A stretch of 64,000 nt of DNA, from positions 82,001-146,000 of the forward strand of contig NZ_JAACFS010000013.1 in the NCBI RefSeq assembly GCF_029051645.1, written 5' to 3'. The number at the start of each line of letters is the position of its first letter. The stretch's first letter is position 1. A program made the position numbers and the translations under genes. The DNA is from Bradyrhizobium sp. CSA112 (GTDB lineage: Bacteria; Pseudomonadota; Alphaproteobacteria; Rhizobiales; Xanthobacteraceae). This document shows positions 10,479 through 19,094 of this stretch, piece after piece. The notes beneath the pieces were generated by a model. It was not told the origin of the DNA, searched no databases, and saw nothing but the letters and a program-made list of their open reading frames with translations.

Positions 10479-11996
10479 ATGCTCATTCCCATCGCCGATG
10501 TGCCACGCTGGTATGCCGAACGGAAACCGAAGGACACCATCGCGGTCAGCCACGGCGCCGATGCCATCACCTGGGAGCAACTCGAACGCAACGCCAACCG
10601 ACGCGCCCGCGCCTTCGCTGCCAAGGGCGTAAAGCCCGGCGATTTCGTCGCCATCGGATTGCCCAACAGCAATGTATTTTTCGAGACCACCTTTGCGGTG
10701 TGGAAGTGCGGCGCCACGCCGACATCGCTGACCTGGCGATTGCCGCGCGGCGAGGCCGCCGCGGTGCTCGACATCCTCAAGCCTTCGCTTGTAGTCGGTG
10801 GTCAGCCGGACTGGAATGCGCCCAACTCGCTGCCTGCCGATTTCGTACCGGAGGGCTTTTCCGACGAACCAATCGATAACCCGGTGGCGCGCTACTGGAA
10901 AGCGATGACCAGCGGCGGCTCAACCGGTCGACCCAAGGTGATCCTCGATCACATGCCGGCGGTGGTAGAGACGACATTTCCCTCTCCACTCGGCATTCCG
11001 CAGAATGGATCGCTGCTAAATCCCGGCCCGCTCTATCACAACGCGCCGTTCATCGTGTCGCACACCGCGTTGTTCAACGGCGGACGCGTCACCGGCCTCG
11101 TCAGGTTCGACGCCGAGGAGACGCTGCGGCTGATCGAGAAAAACCGAGTGCAATGGGTGAATTTCGTGCCGACCATGATGCACCGGATCTGGACGCTGCC
11201 GGATGAGAAGCGCAACGCCTACGACCTCTCAAGCCTGCAGATCGTGTTTCACATGGCAGCCCCGATGCCGCCCTGGCTGAAGGAGAGATGGATCGAGTGG
11301 CTGGGGCCGGAGCGCATCTACGAGCTCTATGGCGGCACCGAGCGGCAGGGTGCCACGATCATTTCCGGCACCGAATGGCTGACGCACAAGGGTTCGGTCG
11401 GCAGGATTGGTGATACCTGCCGCCTGCGGATCATCGGCGAGGACGGCAATGACGTCGCGCCAGGCGAGAGTGGCGAAATCTATTTCCTGCCCAATGACGG
11501 CGCCGGCAGCACCTATCACTATCTCGGCGCCGAGCCGAAGCGCCGCGCGGACGGCTGGGAATCGCTCGGCGATATCGGCCGGCTCGATGCCGAAGGCTAT
11601 CTCTATCTCGGCGACCGCCTCGCCGACATGATCTTGCGCGGCGGGGCCAACATCTACCCGGCCGAGGTCGAGGCCGCGGTGACCGAACATCCCGACGTGC
11701 GCTCCTGCGTCGTCGTCGGCCTGCCCGATCCGGAATTCGGGCAGCGCGTGCATGCCATCCTCGAACTTGACGGGAACACTGATGCGCAAGCCGTCGCCGA
11801 CGGCATGGGCGAATTCCTGGCCGACCGGCTCAGCCGCTACAAGCACCCGGAAAGTTTCGAGGCTGTTCACGTCGGCCTGCGCGACGATTCCGGCAAAGTT
11901 CGCCGCACTCTATTGCGCGACGAGCGCGCCGGGTGGCTGAAGGAGAACCGCGATTTCCGGATCATGCCGGCCCATGCGCGGGCAACCGTGGAATGA
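10479..11996 (+). CDS. AMP-dependent acyl-CoA synthetase/ligase
   Basis: 505 aa, ANL superfamily. It has the P-loop TSGGSTGRPKVI (A3), YELYGGTE (A5), the GDIGRLDAEGYLYLGDR hinge (A7/A8), GGANIYPAEVEAAV and a C-terminal SGKVRRTLLRDE with the catalytic Lys. It activates a carboxylic acid as acyl-AMP and forms its CoA thioester; the substrate is not predictable, although the family resembles the bile-acid/long-chain ligases. The start MLIPIADVPRWYAERKP at 10479 is favoured because the upstream in-frame extension reads through a non-conserved region next to the terminator. Confidence 0.9.
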   Translation: MLIPIADVPRWYAERKPKDTIAVSHGADAITWEQLERNANRRARAFAAKGVKPGDFVAIGLPNSNVFFETTFAVWKCGATPTSLTWRLPRGEAAAVLDILKPSLVVGGQPDWNAPNSLPADFVPEGFSDEPIDNPVARYWKAMTSGGSTGRPKVILDHMPAVVETTFPSPLGIPQNGSLLNPGPLYHNAPFIVSHTALFNGGRVTGLVRFDAEETLRLIEKNRVQWVNFVPTMMHRIWTLPDEKRNAYDLSSLQIVFHMAAPMPPWLKERWIEWLGPERIYELYGGTERQGATIISGTEWLTHKGSVGRIGDTCRLRIIGEDGNDVAPGESGEIYFLPNDGAGSTYHYLGAEPKRRADGWESLGDIGRLDAEGYLYLGDRLADMILRGGANIYPAEVEAAVTEHPDVRSCVVVGLPDPEFGQRVHAILELDGNTDAQAVADGMGEFLADRLSRYKHPESFEAVHVGLRDDSGKVRRTLLRDERAGWLKENRDFRIMPAHARATVE

Positions 11997-12156
11997 TCCT
12001 AAATTGCCGCGGAACATTTGTGAAACTGCCTTCTTATGAGTCGCGTGGCGGCTCATTTTGGGGGACACTTTCAAGACGGCCGTTTGCAGCATAGATTGTC
12101 GTGCATTCCCGGCGCTATCCTCGCCGGAAGCGCGCCGGTTCGCCAGGAGACCATCC

Positions 12157-13128
12157 ATGCCATCTTTGACCGAATGGAGAGTGCCGCCCGCAAACCAGCC
12201 GCGCCCGGGCGACTACACTTTCGACCTCGACAAGGCCCTCTCGTCGGTGGTCGGGCTGCATTCGATCATTCCGCCCGATGCATTCAGTGCGGAGACGCTC
12301 GGCACCGAACGCGCCGGCAATGGCGTGCTGATCGATGATGGGCTGGTGCTGACCATCGGCTATCTGATCACCGAGGCCGAAGCGGTCTGGCTGCATCGCG
12401 GCGACGGCCGCGTGGTGGAAGGCCACGCGCTCGGCTTCGATTTCGAATCCGGCTTCGGGCTGGTGCAAGCGCTCGGCGACCTCGATCTCGATCCCTTGCC
12501 GATCGGCTCTTCCGCCGCCGCGCAGATCGGCGACCGCGTGGTGGTCGGCGGCGCCGGCGGGCGCACGCGCTCGGTCGCCAGTCAGATCGCGGCCAAGCAG
12601 GAATTCGCCGGCTATTGGGAATATCTGCTGGACGAGGCGATCTTCACCCACCCCGCGCATCCCAATTGGGGCGGCACCGGGCTGATCTCGAGCCGCGGCG
12701 AACTGATCGGCATCGGCTCACTGCAGCTCGAGCGCGAGCGCGACGGCAAGGCCGAGCACGTCAACATGATCGTGCCGATCGACCTGTTGAAGCTGGTGAT
12801 CGACGACATCAGGAAATTCGGCCGCGTCAACAAGCCGGCACGGCCCTGGCTCGGCATGTATACCACCGAAATCGACAACCGCGTCGTGGTGGTCGGCATC
12901 GCCGGCAAAGGTCCGGCCGCGCTCGCCGAACTGAAGACCGGTGACGTCATCCTCGCGGTCAACGGCGACAAGATCACCAGCCAGACCGGCTTCTATCGCA
13001 AGCTCTGGTCGCTCGGGTCTGCCGGCGTCGACGTGCCGCTCACGGTCTACCACGAGGGCGTCACCTTCGACGTGGTGCTAAGTTCGACCGACCGCGCCAA
13101 GCTATTGAAGGCGCCAAGGCTGCACTGA
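12157..13128 (+). CDS. HtrA-like trypsin-fold/PDZ protein, catalytic triad lost
   Basis: 323 aa. The layout matches DegP/HtrA: a trypsin fold (GNGVLIDDGLVLTIGYLITE, later GGTGLISSRGELIGIGSLQL) followed by a PDZ domain (LGMYTTEIDNRVVVVGIA and LKTGDVILAVNGDKITS). All three catalytic positions differ: TNNHV-type His is replaced in TIGYLI, the Asp region reads DFESGFGLV, and the GNSGG serine motif reads NWGGTG. There is no evident signal peptide. It is therefore probably a non-proteolytic binding or scaffold protein. The start at 12157 fits the fold; an in-frame ATG at 12058 would add an unlikely leader. The last codons lie in a 16-bp repeat. Confidence 0.85.
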   Translation: MPSLTEWRVPPANQPRPGDYTFDLDKALSSVVGLHSIIPPDAFSAETLGTERAGNGVLIDDGLVLTIGYLITEAEAVWLHRGDGRVVEGHALGFDFESGFGLVQALGDLDLDPLPIGSSAAAQIGDRVVVGGAGGRTRSVASQIAAKQEFAGYWEYLLDEAIFTHPAHPNWGGTGLISSRGELIGIGSLQLERERDGKAEHVNMIVPIDLLKLVIDDIRKFGRVNKPARPWLGMYTTEIDNRVVVVGIAGKGPAALAELKTGDVILAVNGDKITSQTGFYRKLWSLGSAGVDVPLTVYHEGVTFDVVLSSTDRAKLLKAPRLH

Positions 13129-13189
13129 ACCAGGACCTGAGCCAAGGCTGCACTGAACCAAGGCTGCACTGAACCAAGGCTTCATTGAA
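13114..13189 (+). repeat. 16-bp tandem repeat formed from the 3' end of the protease-like gene
   Basis: The unit CCAAGGCTGCACTGAA occurs at 13114-13129 (containing the gene's last codons and TGA), then at 13142-13157 and 13158-13173, with a diverged copy (CCAAGGCTTCATTGAA) at 13174-13189. The last three are contiguous at an exact 16-bp period. The array fills the gap before the next gene. Confidence 0.9.
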
Positions 13190-13223
13190 CATTGAACTAA
13201 GCCTTGAAAGCGGAGTACGCCCG

Positions 13224-14297
13224 ATGAGCCAGGCCGTGGTGGACGACATCGTGGCCGTGCTGCCGCCGCTGTTGCAGTCGCTGGAGGCCCTCAGCTTCGT
13301 CGCGCGCTACCTCAACCCGCCGGATTTCAACCGCGTGATGGAAGCGGCCGGACAGCCGGATCAAGACCTGCGCGCGGTTCGGCCGCGGCTTGAGCAATGG
13401 CCCGCGGATTTCGCTGACATCAAGACGCCGCTGGAAGCGGCGAGCGATGCGGCGCTCGCTGCGTTCGAAGCCTTGCGTGTCGTGCAAAACGGCCATGGCG
13501 ATTTCGCCAGCCTGTTTCGTGCGCTGCGTCACGCCCCGCGCGCGCAGGAAGCACTCTATGCGCTGTCGGCGAGATTGCCGCCGGTGAACCAGTTCTTTGT
13601 CGATCCTGCACTGCGCGCAGACGCCGATCTCGCGGCGCGGCTGGCGGCGCCGGCCAACGAAAACACCGGCGTCTTTCACGAGCATAACGAGCCCGGCAGC
13701 CGCGGCGGCTTCTCGCTCTACGTGCCGGAATACTACACGCGCGACCGCGCCTGGCCGCTGGTAATGGCGCTGCACGGCGGCAGCGGCAACGGACGCGGCT
13801 TCCTCTGGAGCTGGCTGCGCGACGCCCGCAGCCACGGCGCGATCCTGATCGCGCCGACCGCCACCGGCAGCACCTGGGCGCTGATGGGCGACGATACCGA
13901 TACGCCGAACCTGATGCGCATCCTGGAATCCGTGCGGCTTCGCTGGAACATAGATCCCGGGAAGATGCTGCTGACCGGGATGAGCGATGGCGGCACGTTC
14001 TGCTACGTGACGGGGTTCGATAGCGCTTCGCCCTTCACCCACCTCGCGCCAGTATCGGCGACCTTCCATCCGCTGATGGCCGAGATGGCCGACGCCGACA
14101 GGCTGCGTGGCCTGCCCGTTTGTATCGTGCATGGCCGGCTCGACTGGATGTTCCCGGTGCAGGTGGCGCGGCAGACCAGCCAGGCGCTGTCGGCGGCGGG
14201 CGCCAAAGTCACCTACCGCGAGCTCTTCGATCTCAGCCACGCCTATCCGCGCGAGATGAATGCGGAGATCCTGAAATGGCTGCGCGGCGACGCCTGA
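13224..14297 (+). CDS. Alpha/beta-hydrolase (PHB-depolymerase/phospholipase-like)
   Basis: 357 aa. An N-terminal helical region of about 165 residues precedes an alpha/beta-hydrolase domain. That domain has the oxyanion segment VMALHGGSGNGRGFLWSWL, the nucleophile elbow TGMSDGGTFCY (Ser), the acid GRLDWMFPV and the His in LSHAYP. This is the polyhydroxybutyrate depolymerase/dienelactone-hydrolase type; the substrate is unknown. GGAG lies 8-11 nt before the ATG at 13224. It is probably co-transcribed with the protease-like gene, being separated only by the 16-bp repeat array. Confidence 0.85.
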   Translation: MSQAVVDDIVAVLPPLLQSLEALSFVARYLNPPDFNRVMEAAGQPDQDLRAVRPRLEQWPADFADIKTPLEAASDAALAAFEALRVVQNGHGDFASLFRALRHAPRAQEALYALSARLPPVNQFFVDPALRADADLAARLAAPANENTGVFHEHNEPGSRGGFSLYVPEYYTRDRAWPLVMALHGGSGNGRGFLWSWLRDARSHGAILIAPTATGSTWALMGDDTDTPNLMRILESVRLRWNIDPGKMLLTGMSDGGTFCYVTGFDSASPFTHLAPVSATFHPLMAEMADADRLRGLPVCIVHGRLDWMFPVQVARQTSQALSAAGAKVTYRELFDLSHAYPREMNAEILKWLRGDA

Positions 14298-14420
14298 CGG
14301 CTGCTGCGGTCCTGCCGACACAATCTCGTCGGAATTTATCTCTATGAGTTGAGATACTTAGCAAACACAACGTGGGGGACGTTGATCAGAACGGTTCATT
14401 GAACCGCGACAGGACATGTC

Positions 14421-15758
14421 ATGCCCACGACCAACGGCCTTGCCGCTCCGGCGGCCTCTGCGCGTACCTCCAATTCGTTGCTTCTCTCCAAGGGTGTTGC
14501 GCGCCTCGAAATCACGCTGAAACTGACGACCGCGATCCTCGCCCTCGCCGCCGGCGTCTACACCTATCTCGGTGTTCGCGAACTGCTCAACGGCAGCCCG
14601 ACCACGGTGTTCTTCGCCGCCGTGATCTATTCGGTCGCGGTGTCGGTCGGGATCTACGCGTTCTGGGTGTTCCTCATGCAGTTCATGCCGCATGTGGTCG
14701 ACCGCACCGGGCGCGCGCTGATGTTCGGCTGTATGCTATTTGGATCGCTGATGATCGTGGCGATGTCGTCCTGGCTCAACGCCTCGGCGCTGGCGGGAGC
14801 GGCTGCGATCCAGCAGCATCTCGCCATCACAGTGCAGAACTACACCCGCGATCTCGATACCGCCAACAGCAACGCCATCGCAGCGCAAGGCTTGTTGCCG
14901 GATATCCAGCTTGCTTCCGCGCGCTTCGCCAAACTCGCCGACGCGGAACGCGCAGGGTCGCTGACGGGCACCGCGGGATCCGGCACCGTCGTGCAGCTCC
15001 TGACCCAGATGTCCGGACAGCTCGACAGCCTCGGCCAGGAAGTGCAGGCATCAGGCAAGCGCGTCTCGACATTGTTCGAACAGGGCGGCAAGCATCTGGC
15101 AAAGATGCGCGAACTGATTTCCGACCGCGGGCCGATCTCGACGCGTAGCGACGCTTTCGCCACGGAGTCGCTGGCGCTCAGCGGCGTGATCACCAACCTG
15201 CAGCAGACTTCGGTCGCGCCCGCCGTCAAGCGCGCGGCGGCATCGCTGTCATCAGGTTTCATCGCACCGGCCGCGGGCGGCCGCACCACCGATCTCGCGG
15301 ACCGGCAGACCGCTGTCGTCGGCAAGGTCGAGAGTTCGATCGCAACGCAAGCGGCTTCACTCGCTGAGGCAGCCGACAAGATACTGGCGCTGCCGCGCGT
15401 CGAGCCGGTCCGGTTCCAGACCATGTCGCCCGCCGAAGCCGTGCTTCGTTACGCCGGCGACTTCATTCCGAGCTGGGCGGGCGCGATTTCGATCGACCTG
15501 ATGCCGGCGGTGCTGGTGCTTATCTTGTGCGTGGTGCACGCCGCGATCCGGCGCGAGGGGATGCCGGCCTTCAGCGCATCCGGCATGACGGCGGGCGAAC
15601 TGGTTGCGGCGTTGCAGATGGCCCGCGAGGTCGAGGAAGCGCGGCGCGTGGCGCGGCCCGATGTTGTCGAACCCTCTGGCGACCAGCCTGCGCCCGAGGC
15701 GGCAACGGCAGTCGAGGAGAACGTCACCTCGCTATCGTCGGCACGGCATACCAAATAG
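14421..15758 (+). CDS. Inner-membrane protein with large loop, unknown function
   Basis: 445 aa. Hydrophobic segments at about residues 33-55, 63-88 and 97-120 are followed by a long, Ala/Ser/Gln-rich helical region (about 125-345) and a final TM (about 360-382, ISIDLMPAVLVLILCVVHAA). The C-terminal tail is acidic. No family motif was recognised. It is followed 8 nt later by the ClpP-fold gene, so the two probably work together at the membrane. Confidence 0.75.
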   Translation: MPTTNGLAAPAASARTSNSLLLSKGVARLEITLKLTTAILALAAGVYTYLGVRELLNGSPTTVFFAAVIYSVAVSVGIYAFWVFLMQFMPHVVDRTGRALMFGCMLFGSLMIVAMSSWLNASALAGAAAIQQHLAITVQNYTRDLDTANSNAIAAQGLLPDIQLASARFAKLADAERAGSLTGTAGSGTVVQLLTQMSGQLDSLGQEVQASGKRVSTLFEQGGKHLAKMRELISDRGPISTRSDAFATESLALSGVITNLQQTSVAPAVKRAAASLSSGFIAPAAGGRTTDLADRQTAVVGKVESSIATQAASLAEAADKILALPRVEPVRFQTMSPAEAVLRYAGDFIPSWAGAISIDLMPAVLVLILCVVHAAIRREGMPAFSASGMTAGELVAALQMAREVEEARRVARPDVVEPSGDQPAPEAATAVEENVTSLSSARHTK

Positions 15759-15766
15759 GTGTCGTC

Positions 15767-16621
15767 ATGCAGCCATCCGCGACGTTTCAACAGCGCATTC
15801 AGGCTTTCCTTGCGGCCAATCCCGACGAGGCGATCCTGCGCTTTATCTTTCGCAGCGTCGTCACCGTCACGATTCTCGTGCTCGCGGCCGATCTTGCCGG
15901 CATGAACGGCTGGATCGGCACGACCGATTCCGCCGCCGAGGTAAGGCACGATACGCCTTCGCTTGGCCTCCCCGACATCGTTCCGTCAATCCTGGCGCCG
16001 CTCACGCCTGACCGCGACAAACGCCTGACGCCGCGGCCGCAAGCCGATGGCGTGATGGCCCAGCCGATGATGTTCGAGTTGGTCGGCGGCGGCAAACTGA
16101 TGGCGACGGGCACCATCATGCCGGGGATTTCCGAAGCGTTCGCCGCCGAAGTCGTCAAGCGTGGCGATTACATCAAGACGGTGGTGCTGAACTCGCCGGG
16201 CGGGTCGGTGGCCGACGCACTGGCGATGGGGCGGCTGATCCGCGAGCGGAATTTCGCGACCGAGATCGAGCCCGGAAAATACTGTGCTTCGTCCTGCCCG
16301 CTGGTGTTCGCCGGCGGCGTGGAACGCCGCGTCGGCGACAAGGCGATCATCGGTGTGCATCAGGTGGCGGCGATCGGCCAGGCAGGCGGCCTGCCGCGCG
16401 ACGAGATGAACGTGGCGCAGAATATTTCTGCGCGGTGCCAGCGCTATCTCGGCGACATGGGCGTCAGCCTGCAGGTTTGGGTGCATGCGATGGAGACGCC
16501 GCATGACAAGCTGTTCGTGTTCAAGCCCGATGAGTTGAAGTCCCTTAATCTGGCGACGACGACGGCAGCGGTCCCTTCCGCAACCGCACCCCGTCCCGCG
16601 CCGGCCAGGGTGCGTTCGTAG
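15767..16621 (+). CDS. ClpP/SppA-fold membrane-anchored protease-like protein
   Basis: 284 aa. A TM segment (about residues 24-43, ILRFIFRSVVTVTILVLAAD) is followed by a periplasmic ClpP/crotonase-fold domain. That domain carries TVVLNSPGGSVADALAMGRL (oxyanion loop) and YCASSCPLVFAGG, where the second Ser of CASSC fits the nucleophile, and a later VGVHQV-type segment (IIGVHQVAAIGQ). It is likely a periplasmic serine peptidase related to SppA/SohB or the short COG3904 group. It lies directly behind the large membrane protein and before a 68-aa membrane protein. Confidence 0.8.
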   Translation: MQPSATFQQRIQAFLAANPDEAILRFIFRSVVTVTILVLAADLAGMNGWIGTTDSAAEVRHDTPSLGLPDIVPSILAPLTPDRDKRLTPRPQADGVMAQPMMFELVGGGKLMATGTIMPGISEAFAAEVVKRGDYIKTVVLNSPGGSVADALAMGRLIRERNFATEIEPGKYCASSCPLVFAGGVERRVGDKAIIGVHQVAAIGQAGGLPRDEMNVAQNISARCQRYLGDMGVSLQVWVHAMETPHDKLFVFKPDELKSLNLATTTAAVPSATAPRPAPARVRS

Positions 16622-16676
16622 GTCGCGGAACCATGCCTCGACATCTGCGTTGTCAGCCGGTCACGGAGGAATTGCC

Positions 16677-16883
16677 ATGCGGACGTTTGTAGGGATGATT
16701 TTGGGTGCGCTGTTGCTGGTTCTCGGCGTCTATGTCTACGATTCCATGCGGACATCGAGCGTCGCCAGCGGCCAGGTCGCGCAGGCCAACCGCACCCTCG
16801 TCAACTGGGATGTCGCGGCAGAGGACTGGAAGGCGCTGAAAACGCGTGCCCATGAGGATTGGGTCAAGATCTCGTCGCGATAA
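16677..16883 (+). CDS. Small single-pass membrane protein
   Basis: 68 aa. The N-terminal TM MRTFVGMILGALLLVLGVYV is followed by a short hydrophilic tail ending EDWVKISSR. GGAGGA lies 7 nt before the ATG. It is the last gene of the 14.4-16.9 kb run and is followed by a strong terminator hairpin. No family was recognised. Confidence 0.75.
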   Translation: MRTFVGMILGALLLVLGVYVYDSMRTSSVASGQVAQANRTLVNWDVAAEDWKALKTRAHEDWVKISSR

Positions 16884-16910
16884 ATTTCCTGCGAGATCAT
16901 CACAACATTC

Positions 16911-16940
16911 AAACGCCGTCGTCTCGGACGACGGCGTTTT
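16911..16940. terminator. Bidirectional Rho-independent terminator
   Basis: AACGCCGTCGTC-TCG-GACGACGGCGTT followed by TT on the + strand and preceded by AA-rich sequence (T-rich on the - strand) lies between the convergent small membrane gene and dsbA-like gene. Confidence 0.9.
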
Positions 16941-16948
16941 GATGCGCG

Positions 16949-17611
16949 CTAGTTGCTCTTCTTCGCCTTGCGCGCGTCGGCAATCACCATCTCGAATTCC
17001 GCCATGGTCAGGATTCCCGGCACGCGGAACTTGCCGACGATGAAGGACGGCGTGCCCTTGAATCCGAAGGCCACCGCCTGATCGTGGTTGCGGGCAAGGA
17101 TGGTGTCGATCGCCTTGGCGTTGGTGGCGGCGTCGCGATTGAGCCGATCCATGTCGATGCCGGCGCCGGCCAACAATTCGCGGATGCGCGGTTCGGTCAA
17201 TCTCGAGCTGACGCCGATCATCGCCTCATGCGCGGCCATGTATTTGTCCTGATACTTCGCCGCCAGCGCCATCCGCGCCCCGAATTTCGAGACCTCGCCG
17301 AGGATCGGCCAGTCCTTCAGCACCAGCCGAACCTTGCCGTCGTCCTGGACCACCTGCTGGATCTCAGGCGCGATCTTGCGGCAATACGGGCAGTTGTAGT
17401 CGAACCATTCGACGATGTTGATGTCGCCGTCGGGATTGCCGGTCGCGGGCGCGTCAGGGTCGCGCAGCACCAGCGCTTCGGTCAGCACGTCATCGCTGCG
17501 TTGCGCGAATACGGATCGCGACGTCGCGCCGAGCAACGCGGCGCCGCCAAGCAATCCGAGCGCTTCGCGCCGGGTACGCGCCGGGTTGGTCCGATTGTTA
17601 GATCGCTTCAT
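16949..17611 (-). CDS. DsbA-family thiol oxidoreductase, Tat-type leader
   Basis: 220 aa thioredoxin-fold protein. The active site CPYC is at residues 74-77 (EWFDYNCPYCRKIAP) and the cis-Pro loop is GTPSFIVGKFRVPG. The leader contains TRREALGLLGGAALLGA, a twin-arginine-like motif, so export may be by Tat. It oxidises or isomerises disulfides in the periplasm. A DsbB-type partner lies at 21.8-22.3 kb in the same window. The TauE-type permease ends 30 nt upstream of this start on the same strand, so the two may be co-transcribed. Confidence 0.92.
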   Translation of the reverse strand: MKRSNNRTNPARTRREALGLLGGAALLGATSRSVFAQRSDDVLTEALVLRDPDAPATGNPDGDINIVEWFDYNCPYCRKIAPEIQQVVQDDGKVRLVLKDWPILGEVSKFGARMALAAKYQDKYMAAHEAMIGVSSRLTEPRIRELLAGAGIDMDRLNRDAATNAKAIDTILARNHDQAVAFGFKGTPSFIVGKFRVPGILTMAEFEMVIADARKAKKSN

Positions 17612-17641
17612 CTGGGTCTCGCGAACGGCTGTATTCCCTGT

Positions 17642-18430
17642 CTACGCTGGAGATAGGGATATGTTACGCGCCAGCATATAGAGCGCCACGGCAATAATGA
17701 CCACGGCGAACACGATATTGAGTGCGCCGCGGCGCTCGGCGAGATGCCGCGCCGAACGCGTGCCGGCCAATCCGCCGGCGATGCCGCCCGCCACGAACAG
17801 TCCCGCCAGTGCCCACGACACCAGCCCGGACCAGGCATAGCTCGCGGCCGTGGTCAGGCCGAATGCGGTGACCGCGACCAGCGAGGAGGACACCGCGTTC
17901 ATGATCGGCATGCCGGTCGCCAGCATCAGGGCGGGCACGATCAGGAAGCCGCCGCCGATGCCGAAGAAGCCCGACACCGTCCCGGTCGCCAGGCCAAGGC
18001 TGACGATAGCCGGCATGTTGGACATCGAGACCTTGACGTCAGGCAGGCCGATCCGCGACCGCGTCTTCAGCATCAAGAGCGCGATGACGATCATGACCAG
18101 CGCAAACAGCGCCAGCAGCTTCTGGCCGTCCACCATCTTGCCGAGGATCGAGCCGCCGAAGGCGCCGGCCATGCCGGCTACGGCGAAGATCAGCGCGCAG
18201 GACCAGATCACGGTGCCGCCGCGGGCATGGTTCGACAGGTTGACGGCGGCATTGGCAGCCACCGCGATCGCACTGGTGCCGATCGCGACATGGGGCTCCG
18301 CCACGCCGACCACATAGACCATCAACGGCACCGCCAGAATCGAGCCGCCGCCGCCGACCAGGCCGAGCGAGAACCCGACCAGCATCCCCGACGCCAGTCC
18401 CAGCACGCCTTGCGCGGCAGAGATAATCAA
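17642..18430 (-). CDS. TauE/SafE-family anion permease
   Basis: 262 aa, about eight TM segments. The signature LVGFSLGLVGGGGSILAVPL is in the first helix and GFFGIGGGFLIVPALML in the internal repeat. Members export or import sulfite, sulfoacetate or other organosulfur anions; the substrate here is unknown. The frame begins with a TTG at 18430; an ATG 16 codons downstream would remove part of the first helix, so the TTG is preferred though its ribosome site is weak. It is upstream of the DsbA-like gene. Confidence 0.88.
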   Translation of the reverse strand: MIISAAQGVLGLASGMLVGFSLGLVGGGGSILAVPLMVYVVGVAEPHVAIGTSAIAVAANAAVNLSNHARGGTVIWSCALIFAVAGMAGAFGGSILGKMVDGQKLLALFALVMIVIALLMLKTRSRIGLPDVKVSMSNMPAIVSLGLATGTVSGFFGIGGGFLIVPALMLATGMPIMNAVSSSLVAVTAFGLTTAASYAWSGLVSWALAGLFVAGGIAGGLAGTRSARHLAERRGALNIVFAVVIIAVALYMLARNISLSPA

Positions 18431-18517
18431 GTTGACAGACTCAATTGCACGGCGGGACCATAGAAGGATTTTTCACGTTCCGCTATGCCGATAGCATAAA
18501 TATGTACTGCAGCAGGG

Positions 18518-19003
18518 TCAGGCAGGCACGTATGCCCCGTCCGTCGCGGCACCTTCGCGGGCCGGCAGTGCCATCAGCGTGCCGCTCATGGTCGCGATCA
18601 ACGTCTCGACCCCGTCATGTACGCCATAGGCGCGGGCCTCGCATACGGTCAGCGTACGGCCGGGCTTGACGACGGTGGCGCGGAAGGCGAACCGCTCGCC
18701 GCGCGCGGGCACCAGCAGGTTGGTCTTGAATTCCACCGTGAGAATCCCCGCGCCCGCCGGCATCAGCGTGAAGGCGGCGATGCCGCAGGCATTGTCGAGA
18801 CCTGCGGTGATGATCCCGGCATGAATGAAGCCATGCTGCTGGGTGAGGTCGGCGGAGTAGTCCATCGCGAGATCGACCTCGCCCGGCTCCAGCCGGGCAA
18901 TCGAAATGCCGAGCGTCTTCATGGCGCGCTGCTGCTCGAACGTGGCGATTGCTATCGCGCGATAATCCGGGTTCTTCGGCTGGAAGTGCGGCATGCGGTT
19001 CAC
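18518..19003 (-). CDS. PaaI-family hotdog thioesterase
   Basis: 161 aa. The hotdog-fold motif QQHGFIHAGIITAGLDNACG (HGG-type helix) and the strand pattern LTVEFKTNLLVPARGE match PaaI/YdiI acyl-CoA thioesterases, which hydrolyse acyl-CoA in the cytosol. ATG codons at 19003 and 18994 are both possible. It is divergent from a TetR gene, with two palindromic operators between them, so it is very probably the TetR target. Confidence 0.88.
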   Translation of the reverse strand: MNRMPHFQPKNPDYRAIAIATFEQQRAMKTLGISIARLEPGEVDLAMDYSADLTQQHGFIHAGIITAGLDNACGIAAFTLMPAGAGILTVEFKTNLLVPARGERFAFRATVVKPGRTLTVCEARAYGVHDGVETLIATMSGTLMALPAREGAATDGAYVPA

Positions 19004-19021
19004 GCCATCGTAGGTTCATGT

Positions 19022-19039
19022 TGATACGGTAGCGTATCA
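19022..19039. promoter_or_regulatory. TetR operator 1
   Basis: TGATACGGTAGCGTATCA is a 7-bp perfect inverted repeat around GTAG. It lies 18 nt before the thioesterase start and shares its half-site with operator 2. Confidence 0.85.
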
Positions 19040-19058
19040 GCCCCACGGCGGGTTAGCA

Positions 19059-19072
19059 ATACGGTACCGTAT
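19059..19072. promoter_or_regulatory. TetR operator 2
   Basis: ATACGGTACCGTAT is a perfect 14-bp palindrome, extended on one side to GTATCAA. It lies 22 nt before the TetR start. Sharing the ATACGGTA half-site with operator 1 suggests repression of both divergent genes. Confidence 0.85.
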
Positions 19073-19094
19073 CAAGAATCGGTGAGACCGCGCC

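Noticed and set aside
13114..13189. CRISPR-like array
   Set aside because: Repeats are contiguous without spacers and derive from the neighbouring gene end; no cas genes are present.
13197..14321. 374-codon minus-strand open frame
   Set aside because: It is antisense to the alpha/beta-hydrolase gene, which has a complete Ser-Asp-His set.
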